DNA of 64,000 nt from Halomonas sp. HAL1 (GTDB lineage Bacteria > Pseudomonadota > Gammaproteobacteria > Pseudomonadales > Halomonadaceae), in NCBI RefSeq assembly GCF_030544485.1, contig NZ_CP130610.1, positions 434,001-498,000 on the forward strand. Direction: 5' to 3'. Under the pieces are notes generated by a model that worked only from the letters and a program-made list of their open reading frames with translations, ran no database searches and was not told where the DNA came from. Below, piece after piece: positions 8,834 through 18,453 of this stretch (within the stretch, counting starts at the first letter, position 1; the number at the start of each line of letters is the position of its first letter). The position numbers and the translations under genes are program-made.

Positions 8834-9025
8834 GCGGCCTCTTCATGCGTGGGTGTTGCCTAAAATACGTTAAAAACGTAGCGGTAATAGTCTCAGTGAA
8901 GGCCCTAATGGTACTAAGCATGCCTTATGCGAGCTTAGCGCCAAGAAAACAGCACGAAGAGTGTTCCGATAGCGGTTTGCGCTATAACCACACTCTCGTA
9001 ACCTCAACCGAAGGATAGTTATCGT

Positions 9026-9274
9026 ATGGTTACCATTCGTTTGGCCCGTGGTGGCGCCAAGAAGCGTCCCTTTTACCACTTGACCGTTACTGACTCTCGT
9101 AACGCCCGCGACGGTCGTTTCATCGAGCGTATCGGCTTCTTCAACCCGGTTGCCCGTGGTCAGGAAGAGCGTCTGCGCGTTGACCTAGATCGCGTTGTTC
9201 ACTGGCAGAGCCAAGGCGCCCAGTTGTCTGGTCGTGTTGCTGAGCTAGTTAAAGAAGCACGCAAACAGGCTTAA
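9026..9274 (+). CDS. rpsP: 30S ribosomal protein S16
   Basis: An 82-residue basic protein that matches S16 from start to end ([31 protein letters not shown]), the usual length for the family. S16 is needed for 30S assembly. It leads the conserved rpsP-rimM-trmD-rplS operon, and 61 bp separate it from rimM. The start follows GAAGGATAG. Confidence 0.97.
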   Translation: MVTIRLARGGAKKRPFYHLTVTDSRNARDGRFIERIGFFNPVARGQEERLRVDLDRVVHWQSQGAQLSGRVAELVKEARKQA

Positions 9275-9335
9275 GCCTGCATTGTGGGTTCTGTAGTGTG
9301 ACATTAGATGAATGCTGGGTTAGCTGAGGTCGTCA

Positions 9336-9881
9336 ATGACGCGTTTTGAAATAAGCCAAACTGACGACACGCATGTGGTGCTAGGCAAGCTGACTAGCCC
9401 TTATGGGGTGAAAGGTTGGCTCAAGGTGTACTCCTACACTAGCCCGATGGACAGCATTCTCGAATACCCGGAATGGTGGGTGCGCCAAGGTGAAACCCTT
9501 AAGCGCATGAGCATTGTTCAGGGGCGTCGACAGGGCAAGGGAATTGTAGTGCAGCTTGAAGGGGTCGATGACCGTAGTGCGGCGGAAGCATTAGCCCAAA
9601 CGGACATTCTGATGCCTAAAGAAACACTGCCTAAGCTTTCTGACGGCGAATACTATTGGCATGAGCTTGAAGGCATGACGGTCTTCACTCAGGCCGGCGA
9701 GCGGTTAGGGCGGGTAAGCTACCTGTTTGAAACCGGCGCCAACGATGTCATGGTGGTTCGCGGCGATTCAGACGCAATCGACAAGCGCGAGCGACTGCTG
9801 CCATTTTTGCCAGATGATGTCATTGTTGAAATCAGTTCCCAAGAGGGCCGCATGGTCGTCGATTGGGATCCTGAATTTTGA
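9336..9881 (+). CDS. rimM: Ribosome maturation factor RimM
   Basis: A 181-residue protein with the N-terminal RimM domain ([22 protein letters not shown], in part at residues 15-36) and a C-terminal PRC-barrel domain ([22 protein letters not shown]). It assists maturation of the 30S head and binds S19. It is the second gene of the S16 operon, and its TGA overlaps a TTG that could start the next frame. Confidence 0.95.
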   Translation: MTRFEISQTDDTHVVLGKLTSPYGVKGWLKVYSYTSPMDSILEYPEWWVRQGETLKRMSIVQGRRQGKGIVVQLEGVDDRSAAEALAQTDILMPKETLPKLSDGEYYWHELEGMTVFTQAGERLGRVSYLFETGANDVMVVRGDSDAIDKRERLLPFLPDDVIVEISSQEGRMVVDWDPEF

Positions 9882-10744
9882 CCAAACTTATGAACAGTTT
9901 GAGTAATGATGCATCTCCCGACTCCACTGAGTTGGATAGTGGCAACGCTCCGGAAACGGGGAGTGAAGCAGTAGCGCCTGCGATGTGGATTGGGGTTGTA
10001 TCGTTGTTTCCCGAAATGTTCGACGCGTTAACGCAACAGGGCGTAGTCGGGCGAGCGGTAGAGAAACAGCGTATCGCACTGGAGTTTTGGAACCCGCGAA
10101 ATTACGCCACTGACCGCCATCGTAGCGTAGATGACCGCCCTTATGGCGGTGGTCCAGGGATGTTGATGAAAGTCGACACTCTGCGCTCAGCGATCTTTGC
10201 GGCTCGTGAGCGGGCGCAACAAGCCACCGGCTTAGTGCCGACGGTGATCTATCTATCGCCTCAAGGGCGCAAGCTGGATCAGCAGGGCGTTCAAGCACTG
10301 GCTTCCGCCGGGCCTTTAGTGGTCGTGGCGGGGCGCTATGAAGGCATTGATGAACGCGTGGTGGAGAGTGACATTGATGAAGAGTGGTCGATTGGTGACT
10401 ATGTGCTGAGCGGCGGTGAGCTGCCAGCGATGGTGCTGATCGATGCAGCGGCAAGGCTGATTCCCGGCGTGCTGGGCCATCAGGATTCCGCTGTCGAAGA
10501 CTCGTTTAATGACGGTCTGTTAGACTGCCCACATTACACTCGTCCGGAAATAATTGACGGGCGCCAAGTGCCAGATGTGCTGTTAAGCGGTAATCATGCA
10601 GCGATCAAGCGCTGGCGATTAAAGCAGTCACTAGGCCGGACATGGCAACGCCGTCCAGACCTATTGGAAGGGCGACCGTTAGACGCCGAACAGCACAAGC
10701 TGTTAAATGAGTTTATCGAGGAACACGCTCTGTCCACTAAGTAA
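9878..10744 (+). CDS. trmD: tRNA (guanine-37-N1)-methyltransferase TrmD, with N-terminal extension
   Basis: TrmD methylates G37 of tRNAs with a G at position 36, using S-adenosylmethionine, to prevent frameshifting. The SPOUT core begins at [13 protein letters not shown] (Met at 9983) and carries the trefoil-knot motifs [18 protein letters not shown] and [11 protein letters not shown]. The open frame begins 35 residues earlier at TTG 9878, overlapping the rimM stop; ATG 9890 is another choice. The extra residues are acidic and Ser/Asp/Glu-rich. If translated they are an unusual extension; if not, the start is ATG 9983 and the protein is 253 residues, close to E. coli TrmD. Confidence 0.93.
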   Translation: MTKLMNSLSNDASPDSTELDSGNAPETGSEAVAPAMWIGVVSLFPEMFDALTQQGVVGRAVEKQRIALEFWNPRNYATDRHRSVDDRPYGGGPGMLMKVDTLRSAIFAARERAQQATGLVPTVIYLSPQGRKLDQQGVQALASAGPLVVVAGRYEGIDERVVESDIDEEWSIGDYVLSGGELPAMVLIDAAARLIPGVLGHQDSAVEDSFNDGLLDCPHYTRPEIIDGRQVPDVLLSGNHAAIKRWRLKQSLGRTWQRRPDLLEGRPLDAEQHKLLNEFIEEHALSTK

Positions 10745-10827
10745 GTTGTTTTCAATTAGATTGTTCTCAACTACTTAGGCCAGAGCGGCGGTGCAGGGCG
10801 AAAAAGCGCACCTGTGTCACCCATAAC

Positions 10828-10858
10828 GACTCCCGCGAAGCTCGTTTCGAGCGCCGGG
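10828..10858 (+). other. Hairpin in the rplS leader
   Basis: In the 176-bp gap between trmD and rplS, CCCG and GCTCG pair with CGAGC and CGGG around a TTT loop, giving a compact stem. It could be an RNA processing site or an attenuating leader; nothing more specific can be said. Confidence 0.35.
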
Positions 10859-10920
10859 ATCACGGCTTCCGCCACCCATGATTGAGCGGTCAAGCCAACA
10901 CGTTATTCAGGAGTATGATG

Positions 10921-11277
10921 ATGAGCAGCAAAAGCAAAGTGATCCAGGCGATCGAATCTGAGCAAATGGGCAAGGAAATTCCTGCCTTTGCCCCCGGCGA
11001 CACCATTGTCGTTCAGGTTAAAGTAAAAGAAGGCACTCGTGAGCGTCTTCAGGCGTTTGAAGGTGTGGTCATCGGTAAGCGTAACCGTGGCCTGAACTCC
11101 GCGTTCACCGTGCGTAAAATTTCTCACGGCGTTGGCGTTGAGCGTACCTTCCAGACCTACAGCCCGCTGGTTGACTCGATTGAAGTCAAACGTCGTGGTG
11201 ATGTTCGTCAAGCCAAGCTTTACTACCTGCGCGAGCGCAGCGGTCGTTCTGCACGTATCAAGGAAAAGCTGGCTTAA
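10921..11277 (+). CDS. rplS: 50S ribosomal protein L19
   Basis: A 118-residue protein that matches L19 ([52 protein letters not shown]). Three in-frame ATGs lie in a row at 10915, 10918 and 10921; the last is chosen because AGGAG at 10909-10913 is then seven bases away and because MSSKSK matches the family start. L19 lies at the 30S-50S interface. A strong terminator follows, ending the operon. Confidence 0.96.
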   Translation: MSSKSKVIQAIESEQMGKEIPAFAPGDTIVVQVKVKEGTRERLQAFEGVVIGKRNRGLNSAFTVRKISHGVGVERTFQTYSPLVDSIEVKRRGDVRQAKLYYLRERSGRSARIKEKLA

Positions 11278-11332
11278 ACGCCACTGTTCCATGGGCGTGC
11301 GCTGTGCTTCTATATGCGTGGCGCCCAGATAC

Positions 11333-11370
11333 CAAAACCCCGTCACCGCTTTGCGGGGCGGGGTTTTGTT
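11333..11370 (+). terminator. Rho-independent terminator after rplS
   Basis: AAAACCCCG and CGGGGTTTT form a stem, with a second G-rich pairing option in the loop, followed by a T tract. It closes the rpsP-rimM-trmD-rplS operon. Confidence 0.85.
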
Positions 11371-11412
11371 TATACAGCTGCTTGATAATAAACAGCCGGA
11401 GACTGCTACCGT

Positions 11413-12294
11413 ATGAGCGTGATTGATGCTTTCCTGGATGCCCTCTGGCTCGAACAGGGCGCCAGTGATCATACGCTAGCTGCCTATCGGCGCGATTTAA
11501 CCGCGTGGCAATGTCATTTGGAGAGCCATGGCGAAGCGCTGCTAGCGCCACCGCCGGAACGGATTAGCGAATGGTTTGCCAGCCGCCGTGAACAGGGCTA
11601 TCAACTACGTAGCAATGCCCGACTATTATCGACACTGCGCAGCTTCTATCGTTGGGGGCGCTTAAACAACCAAGTGGAAAGTGACCCACTCACCGACATC
11701 AAGCTGCCGCGAGTAATCCCCGGCTTACCTAATACCTTGGAAGAGGATGAGGTGGAACGCCTACTGATGGCGCCGGATACGGAAACGCCTTTAGGCGTGC
11801 GCGATCGTGCCATGTTGGAGTTGCTTTACGCCTGTGGCCTACGGGTATCTGAGCTGGTGGGGCTGACCGGCGATGCCGTCAACCTTCGCCAAAACGTGGT
11901 GCGGGTGCGCGGTAAGGGTGATAAAGACCGCCTGGTGCCGATGGGGGAAGAGGCCGCGGATTGGATTGCGCACTACATGGCGACCGCACGGCTGGCGCTG
12001 ATGAGCGACCCGACGCGCCCAGCGCTGTTCCCAGGGCGGGGCGACAAAGCCATGACCCGGCAAACGTTTTGGCACCGTATTAAGGTGCATGCCATCACCG
12101 CCGGGATAACCCGGCCACTGTCGCCACATACGCTTCGCCATGCATTTGCGACTCATTTATTGAATCATGGGGCCAATTTGCGGGTCGTACAGCTGCTGCT
12201 GGGTCATAGCGATTTATCGACGACCCAAATTTATACCCATGTAGCCCAAGCGCGCTTGGAAAGCCTACATGCAGAACATCACCCACGAGGTTGA
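11413..12294 (+). CDS. xerD: Site-specific tyrosine recombinase XerD
   Basis: A 293-residue recombinase of XerCD type that resolves chromosome dimers at dif. The N-terminal SAM-like core-binding domain (residues 1-90) precedes the catalytic domain with Arg in ACGLRVSEL, Lys in GKGDKDRLVP, HTLRH, and GHSDLSTTQIYTH with the nucleophilic Tyr. The pairing with dsbC just downstream, as in E. coli and Pseudomonas, supports XerD over XerC. It ends inside the region just ahead of dsbC. Confidence 0.94.
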   Translation: MSVIDAFLDALWLEQGASDHTLAAYRRDLTAWQCHLESHGEALLAPPPERISEWFASRREQGYQLRSNARLLSTLRSFYRWGRLNNQVESDPLTDIKLPRVIPGLPNTLEEDEVERLLMAPDTETPLGVRDRAMLELLYACGLRVSELVGLTGDAVNLRQNVVRVRGKGDKDRLVPMGEEAADWIAHYMATARLALMSDPTRPALFPGRGDKAMTRQTFWHRIKVHAITAGITRPLSPHTLRHAFATHLLNHGANLRVVQLLLGHSDLSTTQIYTHVAQARLESLHAEHHPRG

Positions 12295-12298
12295 ATTG

Positions 12299-13045
12299 AT
12301 GATGCGTCAACGCCGTTTTTTAGTATTTCCCTTACTGATCGCGAGCAGTCTATTACCGGCTGTCGCTCAGGCTGATGAGATAACAGACCGCCTTTCAGAA
12401 TCCCTTAGCGTTAATGGTCAGGCGATGCCTGTGGAAGCGGTGACAGAGACGCCCATGAGTGGCGTTTACCATGTGCGGCTGGAGAGCGGAGAGTCTTTCT
12501 ACTCCAATGCGGACGGTAGCCACTTTCTTGTCGGCGACCTATATGAAAATGCGCCCGATGGGTTGGTCAATTTGACCGAGCAAGAGCAAAACCAAGAGCG
12601 TGCCGATGCGTTGGCGGCAGTGCCTGAAAGTGAGCTAGTGGTCTTCCGCGGTGCCGACGAGCCGAAGGCGACTGTCACGGTGTTTACCGACCCCACATGT
12701 CCTTACTGCGCCCGCTTACACGAAACGATTCCCGAGCTAAATGAGCGCGGTATCGCCGTTCACTACATGGCATTTCCACGCGCAGGCATGGGTAGCCAAG
12801 CCGCCACAACGCTGCAACAGGTGTGGTGTTCGGACAATCGCAGCGAAGCGATGACCCAAGCCAAGGAAGGAGAGGCTATTTCCAGCGCAGCAGACTGCGA
12901 CAATCCTGTGGCAGGGCAGTATGATCTGGGTAAGGCGCTGGGTGTACAGGGCACGCCAGCGATTATTTTGCCCAATGGGCAGCTAGTGCCGGGTTTTGTG
13001 CCCCCTGAGCGACTCTCCGCCATGTTAGGCTTAGATGACGAATAA
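12299..13045 (+). CDS. dsbC: Periplasmic thiol:disulfide isomerase DsbC
   Basis: A 248-residue protein with an N-terminal signal peptide (RRFLVFPLLIASSLLPAVAQA), a DsbC dimerisation domain (about 22-85) and a thioredoxin-like domain with the active site CPYC in TDPTCPYCARLH. A second Cys pair (VWCSDN and AADCDN) matches the structural disulfide of DsbC. It reshuffles wrong disulfides in the periplasm and needs DsbD for reduction. The ATG at 12299 is chosen because GAGG lies eight bases upstream and the signal peptide follows directly; a longer frame begins at 12269 inside xerD. Confidence 0.94.
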   Translation: MMRQRRFLVFPLLIASSLLPAVAQADEITDRLSESLSVNGQAMPVEAVTETPMSGVYHVRLESGESFYSNADGSHFLVGDLYENAPDGLVNLTEQEQNQERADALAAVPESELVVFRGADEPKATVTVFTDPTCPYCARLHETIPELNERGIAVHYMAFPRAGMGSQAATTLQQVWCSDNRSEAMTQAKEGEAISSAADCDNPVAGQYDLGKALGVQGTPAIILPNGQLVPGFVPPERLSAMLGLDDE

Positions 13046-13155
13046 CGTCACATTGAAAGATAATGCAAAGCGCTGAGACACGGTCTTTAAGATCGTATTC
13101 AAAACCGTAATTAAGGCCAGCACCACCAGGTGCACAACACGAAAGGGGAAGTATT

Positions 13156-14472
13156 TTGAAACCGGTAAGAGTAGGTATTTGTGGTTTAGGCACTGTCGGT
13201 GGCGGCACCTTTAACGTATTGACCCGCAACGCTGACGATATTTCGCGTCGTGCTGGCCGCCCTATTGTGATTGAGCAGGTTGCTCACCGCAGTATTCATC
13301 CTGACTGCGATATTACCGGCATCAATGCTACCTCTGATGTGTTTGAAGTTGCCACCAATCCCAATGTGGATGTCCTGGTGGAGCTAATTGGCGGTTACGA
13401 TATCGCTCGCGAACTGGTGCTGACGGCGATCGCCAATGGCAAACACGTGGTCACCGCCAACAAAGCGCTGATTGCCGTGCACGGTAACGAAATCTTCAAG
13501 GCCGCTCATGAAAAGGGCGTTATCGTGGCATTTGAAGCCGCGGTCGCAGGCGGCATTCCGGTGATCAAATCGCTGCGCGAAGGCTTGGGTGCCAACCGTA
13601 TCGAATGGGTGGCGGGCATTATCAACGGCACTGGCAACTACATTCTTACCCATATGCGCGACGAAGGCCGGGCATTTGAAGACGTGCTCGCGGAAGCCCA
13701 GGCGCTGGGCTACGCCGAATCCGACCCCACGTTTGATGTGGAGGGTATCGATGCTGCGCACAAGCTGACGATTTTGGCCTCGATTGCTTACGGCGTGCCG
13801 CTGCAGTTCGAGAAAGCCTTTACCGAAGGCATTTCACGGATTACTGCGGAAGACGTCGAGCAAGCCGACAATCTGGGCTATGTGATCAAGCACTTGGGTA
13901 TCTCTAAGCGTACCGATCAAGGCCTTGAGCTACGCGTTCACCCCACGCTGATTCCTAAAGAGCGCCTACTGGCCAATGTGCATGGTGTGAAAAATGCCAT
14001 TGCGATCATGGGCGATGCCGTTGGGCCGACGCTTTACTACGGTGCTGGTGCGGGCGCAGAGCCGACTGCTTCAGCGGTCGTGGCCGATTTGCTCGACGTA
14101 GCGCGGGATATCTCCACCGATCACCACTACCGAGTGCCTTACCTGGCGTTCAGCGGCATTGACGAAGATGTCACTCAGCTACCCATCATGCCGATGGAAG
14201 ATATCATCACGGCGTACTACCTGCGTCTGCTGGCAGTAGACCGCCCCGGCGTGCTGGCGCGAGTAGCAACGATTCTGGCCGAGCAGGGCATCTCTATCGA
14301 AGCGCTGATTCAGAAAGAGGCCACCGAGGGTGAACTGGTGCCGATCATTCTGCTGACCCACCGCACCAAAGAGAGACAGATGAACGAAGCGATCCGTGAA
14401 ATTGAATCGATGGCCGATATCGCCGGGCCGGTAACACGCATTCGCGTGGAAAGCCTGGACGAAGGGGAGTAA
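13156..14472 (+). CDS. hom: Homoserine dehydrogenase
   Basis: A 438-residue single-function enzyme that reduces aspartate semialdehyde to homoserine for threonine and methionine synthesis. It has an NAD(P)-binding motif GLGTVGGG at about residues 10-17, the catalytic domain with GGIPVIKSLREGL and NGTGNYILT, and a C-terminal ACT domain from about 350 (YYLRLLAVDRPGVLA) that would allow threonine feedback. The start is TTG at 13156, supported by AAAGGGGAAG upstream. It is six bases before thrC and forms an operon with it. Confidence 0.96.
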   Translation: MKPVRVGICGLGTVGGGTFNVLTRNADDISRRAGRPIVIEQVAHRSIHPDCDITGINATSDVFEVATNPNVDVLVELIGGYDIARELVLTAIANGKHVVTANKALIAVHGNEIFKAAHEKGVIVAFEAAVAGGIPVIKSLREGLGANRIEWVAGIINGTGNYILTHMRDEGRAFEDVLAEAQALGYAESDPTFDVEGIDAAHKLTILASIAYGVPLQFEKAFTEGISRITAEDVEQADNLGYVIKHLGISKRTDQGLELRVHPTLIPKERLLANVHGVKNAIAIMGDAVGPTLYYGAGAGAEPTASAVVADLLDVARDISTDHHYRVPYLAFSGIDEDVTQLPIMPMEDIITAYYLRLLAVDRPGVLARVATILAEQGISIEALIQKEATEGELVPIILLTHRTKERQMNEAIREIESMADIAGPVTRIRVESLDEGE

Positions 14473-14478
14473 GCCAAG

Positions 14479-15867
14479 ATGCGCTATATCAGCACGCGTG
14501 GGCAGGCGCCCGCGCTCTCCTTTGAAGAGGTCGTACTCACCGGCATGGCCAGCGACGGCGGACTGTATGTGCCAGAGACGCTGCCGGAGTTTTCCCGTGA
14601 GGAGCTCGCCGATATGGCCGGGCTATCCTACGCGGAGATTGCCTTTCGGGTGATGAAGCCGTTTGTGAACGGTGAAATCGACGATGCCACGTTCCACAGC
14701 ATTGTGACCGAAGCCTACGCGACGTTTAATCACGATGCGGTCGTGCCACTTAAGCAGCTAGATGCCAATCACTTCCTGCTCGAGCAGTTTCATGGCCCGA
14801 CGCTGGCGTTCAAAGATGTGGCGCTACAGTTGCTCGGCCGCTTGCTGGATCACTTTCTGAAAAAGCGCGGCGAGCGCGCAGTGATTATGGGCGCCACCTC
14901 GGGTGATACCGGCTCCGCGGCGATTGAGGGCTGCCGCCACTGCGACAACCTGGATATCTTTATTCTGCACCCGCACAACCGGGTCTCAGAAGTTCAGCGT
15001 CGTCAAATGACCTCGGTACTGGCCAATAACGTCTTCAATATTGCCATCGAAGGCAATTTCGACGACGCCCAGGCGATGGTCAAGGCCAGCTTTGCCGATC
15101 AAACGTTCCTGAACGGCACGCGTCTGGTAGCGGTCAACTCGATCAACTGGGCGCGCATTATGGCTCAGATCGTTTACTACATCGCCTCAGGCGTCGCGCT
15201 GGGTGCACCGCACCGCGAGGTGAGCTTCTGCGTACCGTCCGCCAACTTTGGCAACGTGTTTGCGGGCTATATGGCCTACAAAATGGGCCTGCCGGTGAAG
15301 CAGTTCATCATCGCCACCAACGCCAACGATATTCTGCACCGTACGCTGGCCGCCAACGACTTCTCCAAAAAAGAGCTGGCGGCGACGCTGGCGCCTTCCA
15401 TGGATATCGTGGTGTCGTCTAACTTCGAGCGGCTGCTGTTTGATGCCTATGATCGCGACGGCTTAGCCGTGGCAGCCCTGCTTGAGCGCTTCCAGCAGGA
15501 GCCCTCGGCTCTGGCCGATGCGCCGCTGGCCAAGCTGCGCGAGAAGTTCTCAAGCTATAGCGTGGACGACGCAACGATTCTGGAAGTGATTCGTGACGCT
15601 CATAAACGCACCGGTGAGATGCTCGATCCGCATACGGCGACCGGTTATATTGCCGCTGAGCGCGCCCGGGCTGATCAGTCAACGCCGATGATTACCCTGG
15701 CGACTGCGCATCCGGCCAAGTTTGCCGAGGCCGTGGTAAAAGCGGGTTTCTTAGGCGTGCCGCTGCCGCCACATATGGAAGACCTGCTAGAGCGCGAAGA
15801 GCGTTACACCGTGCTGCCAGCAGAGCTTGCCGCTGTGCAGCAGTATGTTGCGGAAAACCGGCGTTGA
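14479..15867 (+). CDS. thrC: Threonine synthase
   Basis: A 462-residue PLP enzyme that converts O-phosphohomoserine to threonine. The PLP lysine lies in TLAFKDVALQ (about residue 113); GATSGDTGSAAIEG is the phosphate-binding segment. The length fits the long ThrC class found in Pseudomonas and yeast. It follows hom after six bases. Confidence 0.96.
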   Translation: MRYISTRGQAPALSFEEVVLTGMASDGGLYVPETLPEFSREELADMAGLSYAEIAFRVMKPFVNGEIDDATFHSIVTEAYATFNHDAVVPLKQLDANHFLLEQFHGPTLAFKDVALQLLGRLLDHFLKKRGERAVIMGATSGDTGSAAIEGCRHCDNLDIFILHPHNRVSEVQRRQMTSVLANNVFNIAIEGNFDDAQAMVKASFADQTFLNGTRLVAVNSINWARIMAQIVYYIASGVALGAPHREVSFCVPSANFGNVFAGYMAYKMGLPVKQFIIATNANDILHRTLAANDFSKKELAATLAPSMDIVVSSNFERLLFDAYDRDGLAVAALLERFQQEPSALADAPLAKLREKFSSYSVDDATILEVIRDAHKRTGEMLDPHTATGYIAAERARADQSTPMITLATAHPAKFAEAVVKAGFLGVPLPPHMEDLLEREERYTVLPAELAAVQQYVAENRR

Positions 15868-15889
15868 ATGCCCGTTCGTTGAGACAGCG

Positions 15890-17701
15890 ATGACCTCAGT
15901 GACCGATTTACCCCATAGCACGCTGACGTCTAGCAAGAGCGAACCGCGTTTAGAGCCTCGTCCTGTGGACGAGGCGCTTTATGCCCGTGCCCAAGCCGAA
16001 GGCTTAAGCGAACTGCAGGCACGGCTGCTGGCGTCCCGGTTGCCCGGCTACAGCGGCGAGCTGTTGCCGCTAATCTCGCCTAGCCTGCGCTATCTGGCGC
16101 ATCCCGAGAAGCTTGCGGACGGTAAGCGCGCCGCCGAACGTATCGCTCAGGCGGTGGCAGAGGGCGAAGCGATCGGTATTCTTACCGACTACGATGTGGA
16201 CGGCATCACCTCCCATGTGGTGATCCGGCGCACGCTGGTGGAGCTGTTTGGGGTGCCGGAAGGCAAGCTGCACAGTCTGATCGGCCATCGTATTCACGAC
16301 GGCTATGGGATTAGCCTACCGCTGGTAGAGCGCACCCTTGCGCAAAAGCCGTTTCCGACCCTGGTGATTACCGCCGACTGTGGCAGCTCCGATGAGCCGC
16401 GTATCGCACGCCTAAAAGCGGCGGGTATCGATGTGGTGGTCAGCGACCACCATGCGCTGCCTATCGAGGGGCCACCATCTTCTGCTTATGCCTGTGTAAA
16501 TCCTACTCGCTCGGACTGTGACTACCCTGACAAAACCATCGCCGGCTGTATGGTGGCGTGGCTGTTGATGTCACTGGCGCGCGGTGTGCTGATTGAGTGG
16601 GGAGCGCTGTCAGAGTCGACGCCCAAGCTGTCGCCCTGGCTCTCCTACGTTGCGCTAGGCACAGTAGCGGATTGCGTCTCCTTGGGCGGCAGTCCTGCCA
16701 ACCGCGCGGTGGTCAATCAAGGGTTAAAGCTGATTAATCGCATGGACGCCGCCTGCTGGCGGGCCATGGCCACGCGGCTAGGTGCCGACAGCGTGCCGTT
16801 TAACGCCGAGACGTTAGCGTTTCAGATGGGGCCGCGTATCAACGCCCGCTCGCGGCTGGACGACCCCTACGCGGCGCTGCACTTTATGCTGGCCGAGAAC
16901 GATGGTGTCGCCAATCGTCAGCTCGACGTGCTGGATCAGGATAACCAGTCCCGCAAAGCGATTGAGGCCGATATGGCCGCCGAGGCGCGCACTCTCGCTG
17001 CGGCGGCTCTGGACGCCGACGAGCCCGCCGTGGTGGTGCTGCTGGAAGACGGGCACCCCGGCGTACAGGGTATCGTCGCCTCGCGATTGGTGCAGGCCTA
17101 CGGACGCCCGGCACTAGTGCTAACGCAAGCGTCGGCGCCGGGCATGCTAACCGGCTCTGGCCGCTCGATTGACGGGCTGCACCTGCGCGATGCCCTTCAG
17201 CGTACCTTTGAGCTTGCTCCTCAGGCGTTACCGCGGTTTGGCGGCCATAGTGGCGCGGCAGGGGTAGGCGTGCCACGGGATCAGCTTGAGGCCTTTAAAA
17301 CGGCTTTCTTGCAGGCAGTGGGCGAGCAGTTGGAGGGACGAACGCTCTATCCGCGCCTTTGGACGGATGGCGAACTCTCCACGGCGCAGCTTTCGCTGAC
17401 GACATTAACGGAGATCGAAACACTCGGCCCCTACGGGCGTGAATTCGACCCACCGCTGTTTGAAGGCCGCTTTATTGTTGAGGCGCTGCGCCCGGTGGGA
17501 GCTGATGGCGCGCACCTGATGCTAGAGCTTTCCACTGGCCCCGTGACCTGCAAAGCGATCTGGTTTCGTGCCTTAACACCGGGGGAGCTGCCAGGGTTTA
17601 ACGTGGGCGATACGCTGCACTGTGCCTATAAGCTCAATCGTAATCGTTGGCGTGGCCGCGAAACGCTGCAGTTAATGGTTGAGCACGCTAGCGCTATCTA
17701 A
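15890..17701 (+). CDS. recJ: Single-stranded-DNA-specific exonuclease RecJ
   Basis: A 603-residue 5'-3' single-strand exonuclease used in recombination and mismatch repair. DHH-family motifs are LTDYDVDGITSH (about 100), VITADCGSSD, VVSDHHALP and the C-terminal DHHA1 domain with GSGRSIDGLHL and RFGGHSGAAG. The ATG at 15890 is chosen because it follows the thrC stop; an in-frame ATG at 15827 lies inside thrC. No strong Shine-Dalgarno is visible before either. The protein is slightly longer than E. coli RecJ (577). Confidence 0.94.
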   Translation: MTSVTDLPHSTLTSSKSEPRLEPRPVDEALYARAQAEGLSELQARLLASRLPGYSGELLPLISPSLRYLAHPEKLADGKRAAERIAQAVAEGEAIGILTDYDVDGITSHVVIRRTLVELFGVPEGKLHSLIGHRIHDGYGISLPLVERTLAQKPFPTLVITADCGSSDEPRIARLKAAGIDVVVSDHHALPIEGPPSSAYACVNPTRSDCDYPDKTIAGCMVAWLLMSLARGVLIEWGALSESTPKLSPWLSYVALGTVADCVSLGGSPANRAVVNQGLKLINRMDAACWRAMATRLGADSVPFNAETLAFQMGPRINARSRLDDPYAALHFMLAENDGVANRQLDVLDQDNQSRKAIEADMAAEARTLAAAALDADEPAVVVLLEDGHPGVQGIVASRLVQAYGRPALVLTQASAPGMLTGSGRSIDGLHLRDALQRTFELAPQALPRFGGHSGAAGVGVPRDQLEAFKTAFLQAVGEQLEGRTLYPRLWTDGELSTAQLSLTTLTEIETLGPYGREFDPPLFEGRFIVEALRPVGADGAHLMLELSTGPVTCKAIWFRALTPGELPGFNVGDTLHCAYKLNRNRWRGRETLQLMVEHASAI

Positions 17702-17745
17702 ACTAATCACTTGATAACCTCAACAGCCTAAGTAAGGACGCTCCC

Positions 17746-18375
17746 ATGCGTGTTGAAGATTTACCCAAGGATCAACATCGCCCCTATGAAGATGTGATGG
17801 CGATGCTGCTGGGCACGTTCTTTGTCGCGCTGGGGGTGACTTTTTACACCCATGCGGTGTTGCTGACCGGCAGTACGGCAGGTTTGGCGCTGCTGCTCAG
17901 CTATATGACCAGCAGCGTGACTGGCTGGGGCTTTGGGGTGTACTTTTTTGCCATTAACCTGCCGTTTTACTACTTGGCGGTGAAGCGCATGGGCTGGAGT
18001 TTTACCCTACGTACCTTCGCCGCTATTGGTCTGGTATCGCTGTTTTCGGAGCTAACCCAAGGGTGGGTGCAGTTTGACAGCGTGCCCTCAATCTACGCTG
18101 CGTTAATGGGCGGCGCGCTGATGGGCATTGGTATGCTGATGCTGTTTCGTCACCGCACGAGCCTTGGCGGTATCAATATTCTTGCGCTCTACTTGCAGGA
18201 TAAACACGGCTTTCGTGCAGGTTACGTTCAACTGGCGATTGATGGCGTTATCCTGCTGATTGCGCTGACCCAACTACCGCTGGATCGTGTGGGGTATTCG
18301 GTACTAGGGGCGCTGACGCTCAACCTGATTATCGCCCTGAACCATAAGCCAGGGCGCTATATTGGGGTGAGCTAA
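17746..18375 (+). CDS. YitT family (DUF161) membrane protein
   Basis: A 209-residue protein with about five or six membrane spans and the YitT pattern: GTFFVALGVTFYTHAVLLTGSTAGLALL near the N-terminus (in part) and the Gly-rich ALMGGALMGIGMLMLFRHRTSLGGINILALYL segment (in part). The family's transport role is unproven. It follows recJ after 44 bp with AAGGAC as ribosome binding site and converges on the copper operon. Confidence 0.8.
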   Translation: MRVEDLPKDQHRPYEDVMAMLLGTFFVALGVTFYTHAVLLTGSTAGLALLLSYMTSSVTGWGFGVYFFAINLPFYYLAVKRMGWSFTLRTFAAIGLVSLFSELTQGWVQFDSVPSIYAALMGGALMGIGMLMLFRHRTSLGGINILALYLQDKHGFRAGYVQLAIDGVILLIALTQLPLDRVGYSVLGALTLNLIIALNHKPGRYIGVS

Positions 18376-18381
18376 AAGCGT

Positions 18382-18453
18382 TTAGTCAAGCCAGAACCAC
18401 CACACTATCAGTGCGATGAGTCCCAGGCCTGCCAAGTTGATCAGTAAGCTCAT
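18382..18453 (-). CDS. 23-residue single-span membrane peptide coupled to copA
   Basis: The ATG (18453-18451) overlaps the copA stop as ATGA, and a perfect AGGAGG lies about ten bases upstream, within the copA 3' end. The peptide is almost wholly hydrophobic from Leu3 to Leu22, including the run VWWFW, and ends in Asp. It would form one transmembrane helix. It is not a known domain to me; by position it recalls CcoS/FixS, the small membrane protein encoded after the copper ATPase CcoI, but its sequence is much shorter. Translation is supported by the ribosome binding site and overlap only. Confidence 0.6.
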   Translation of the reverse strand: MSLLINLAGLGLIALIVWWFWLD

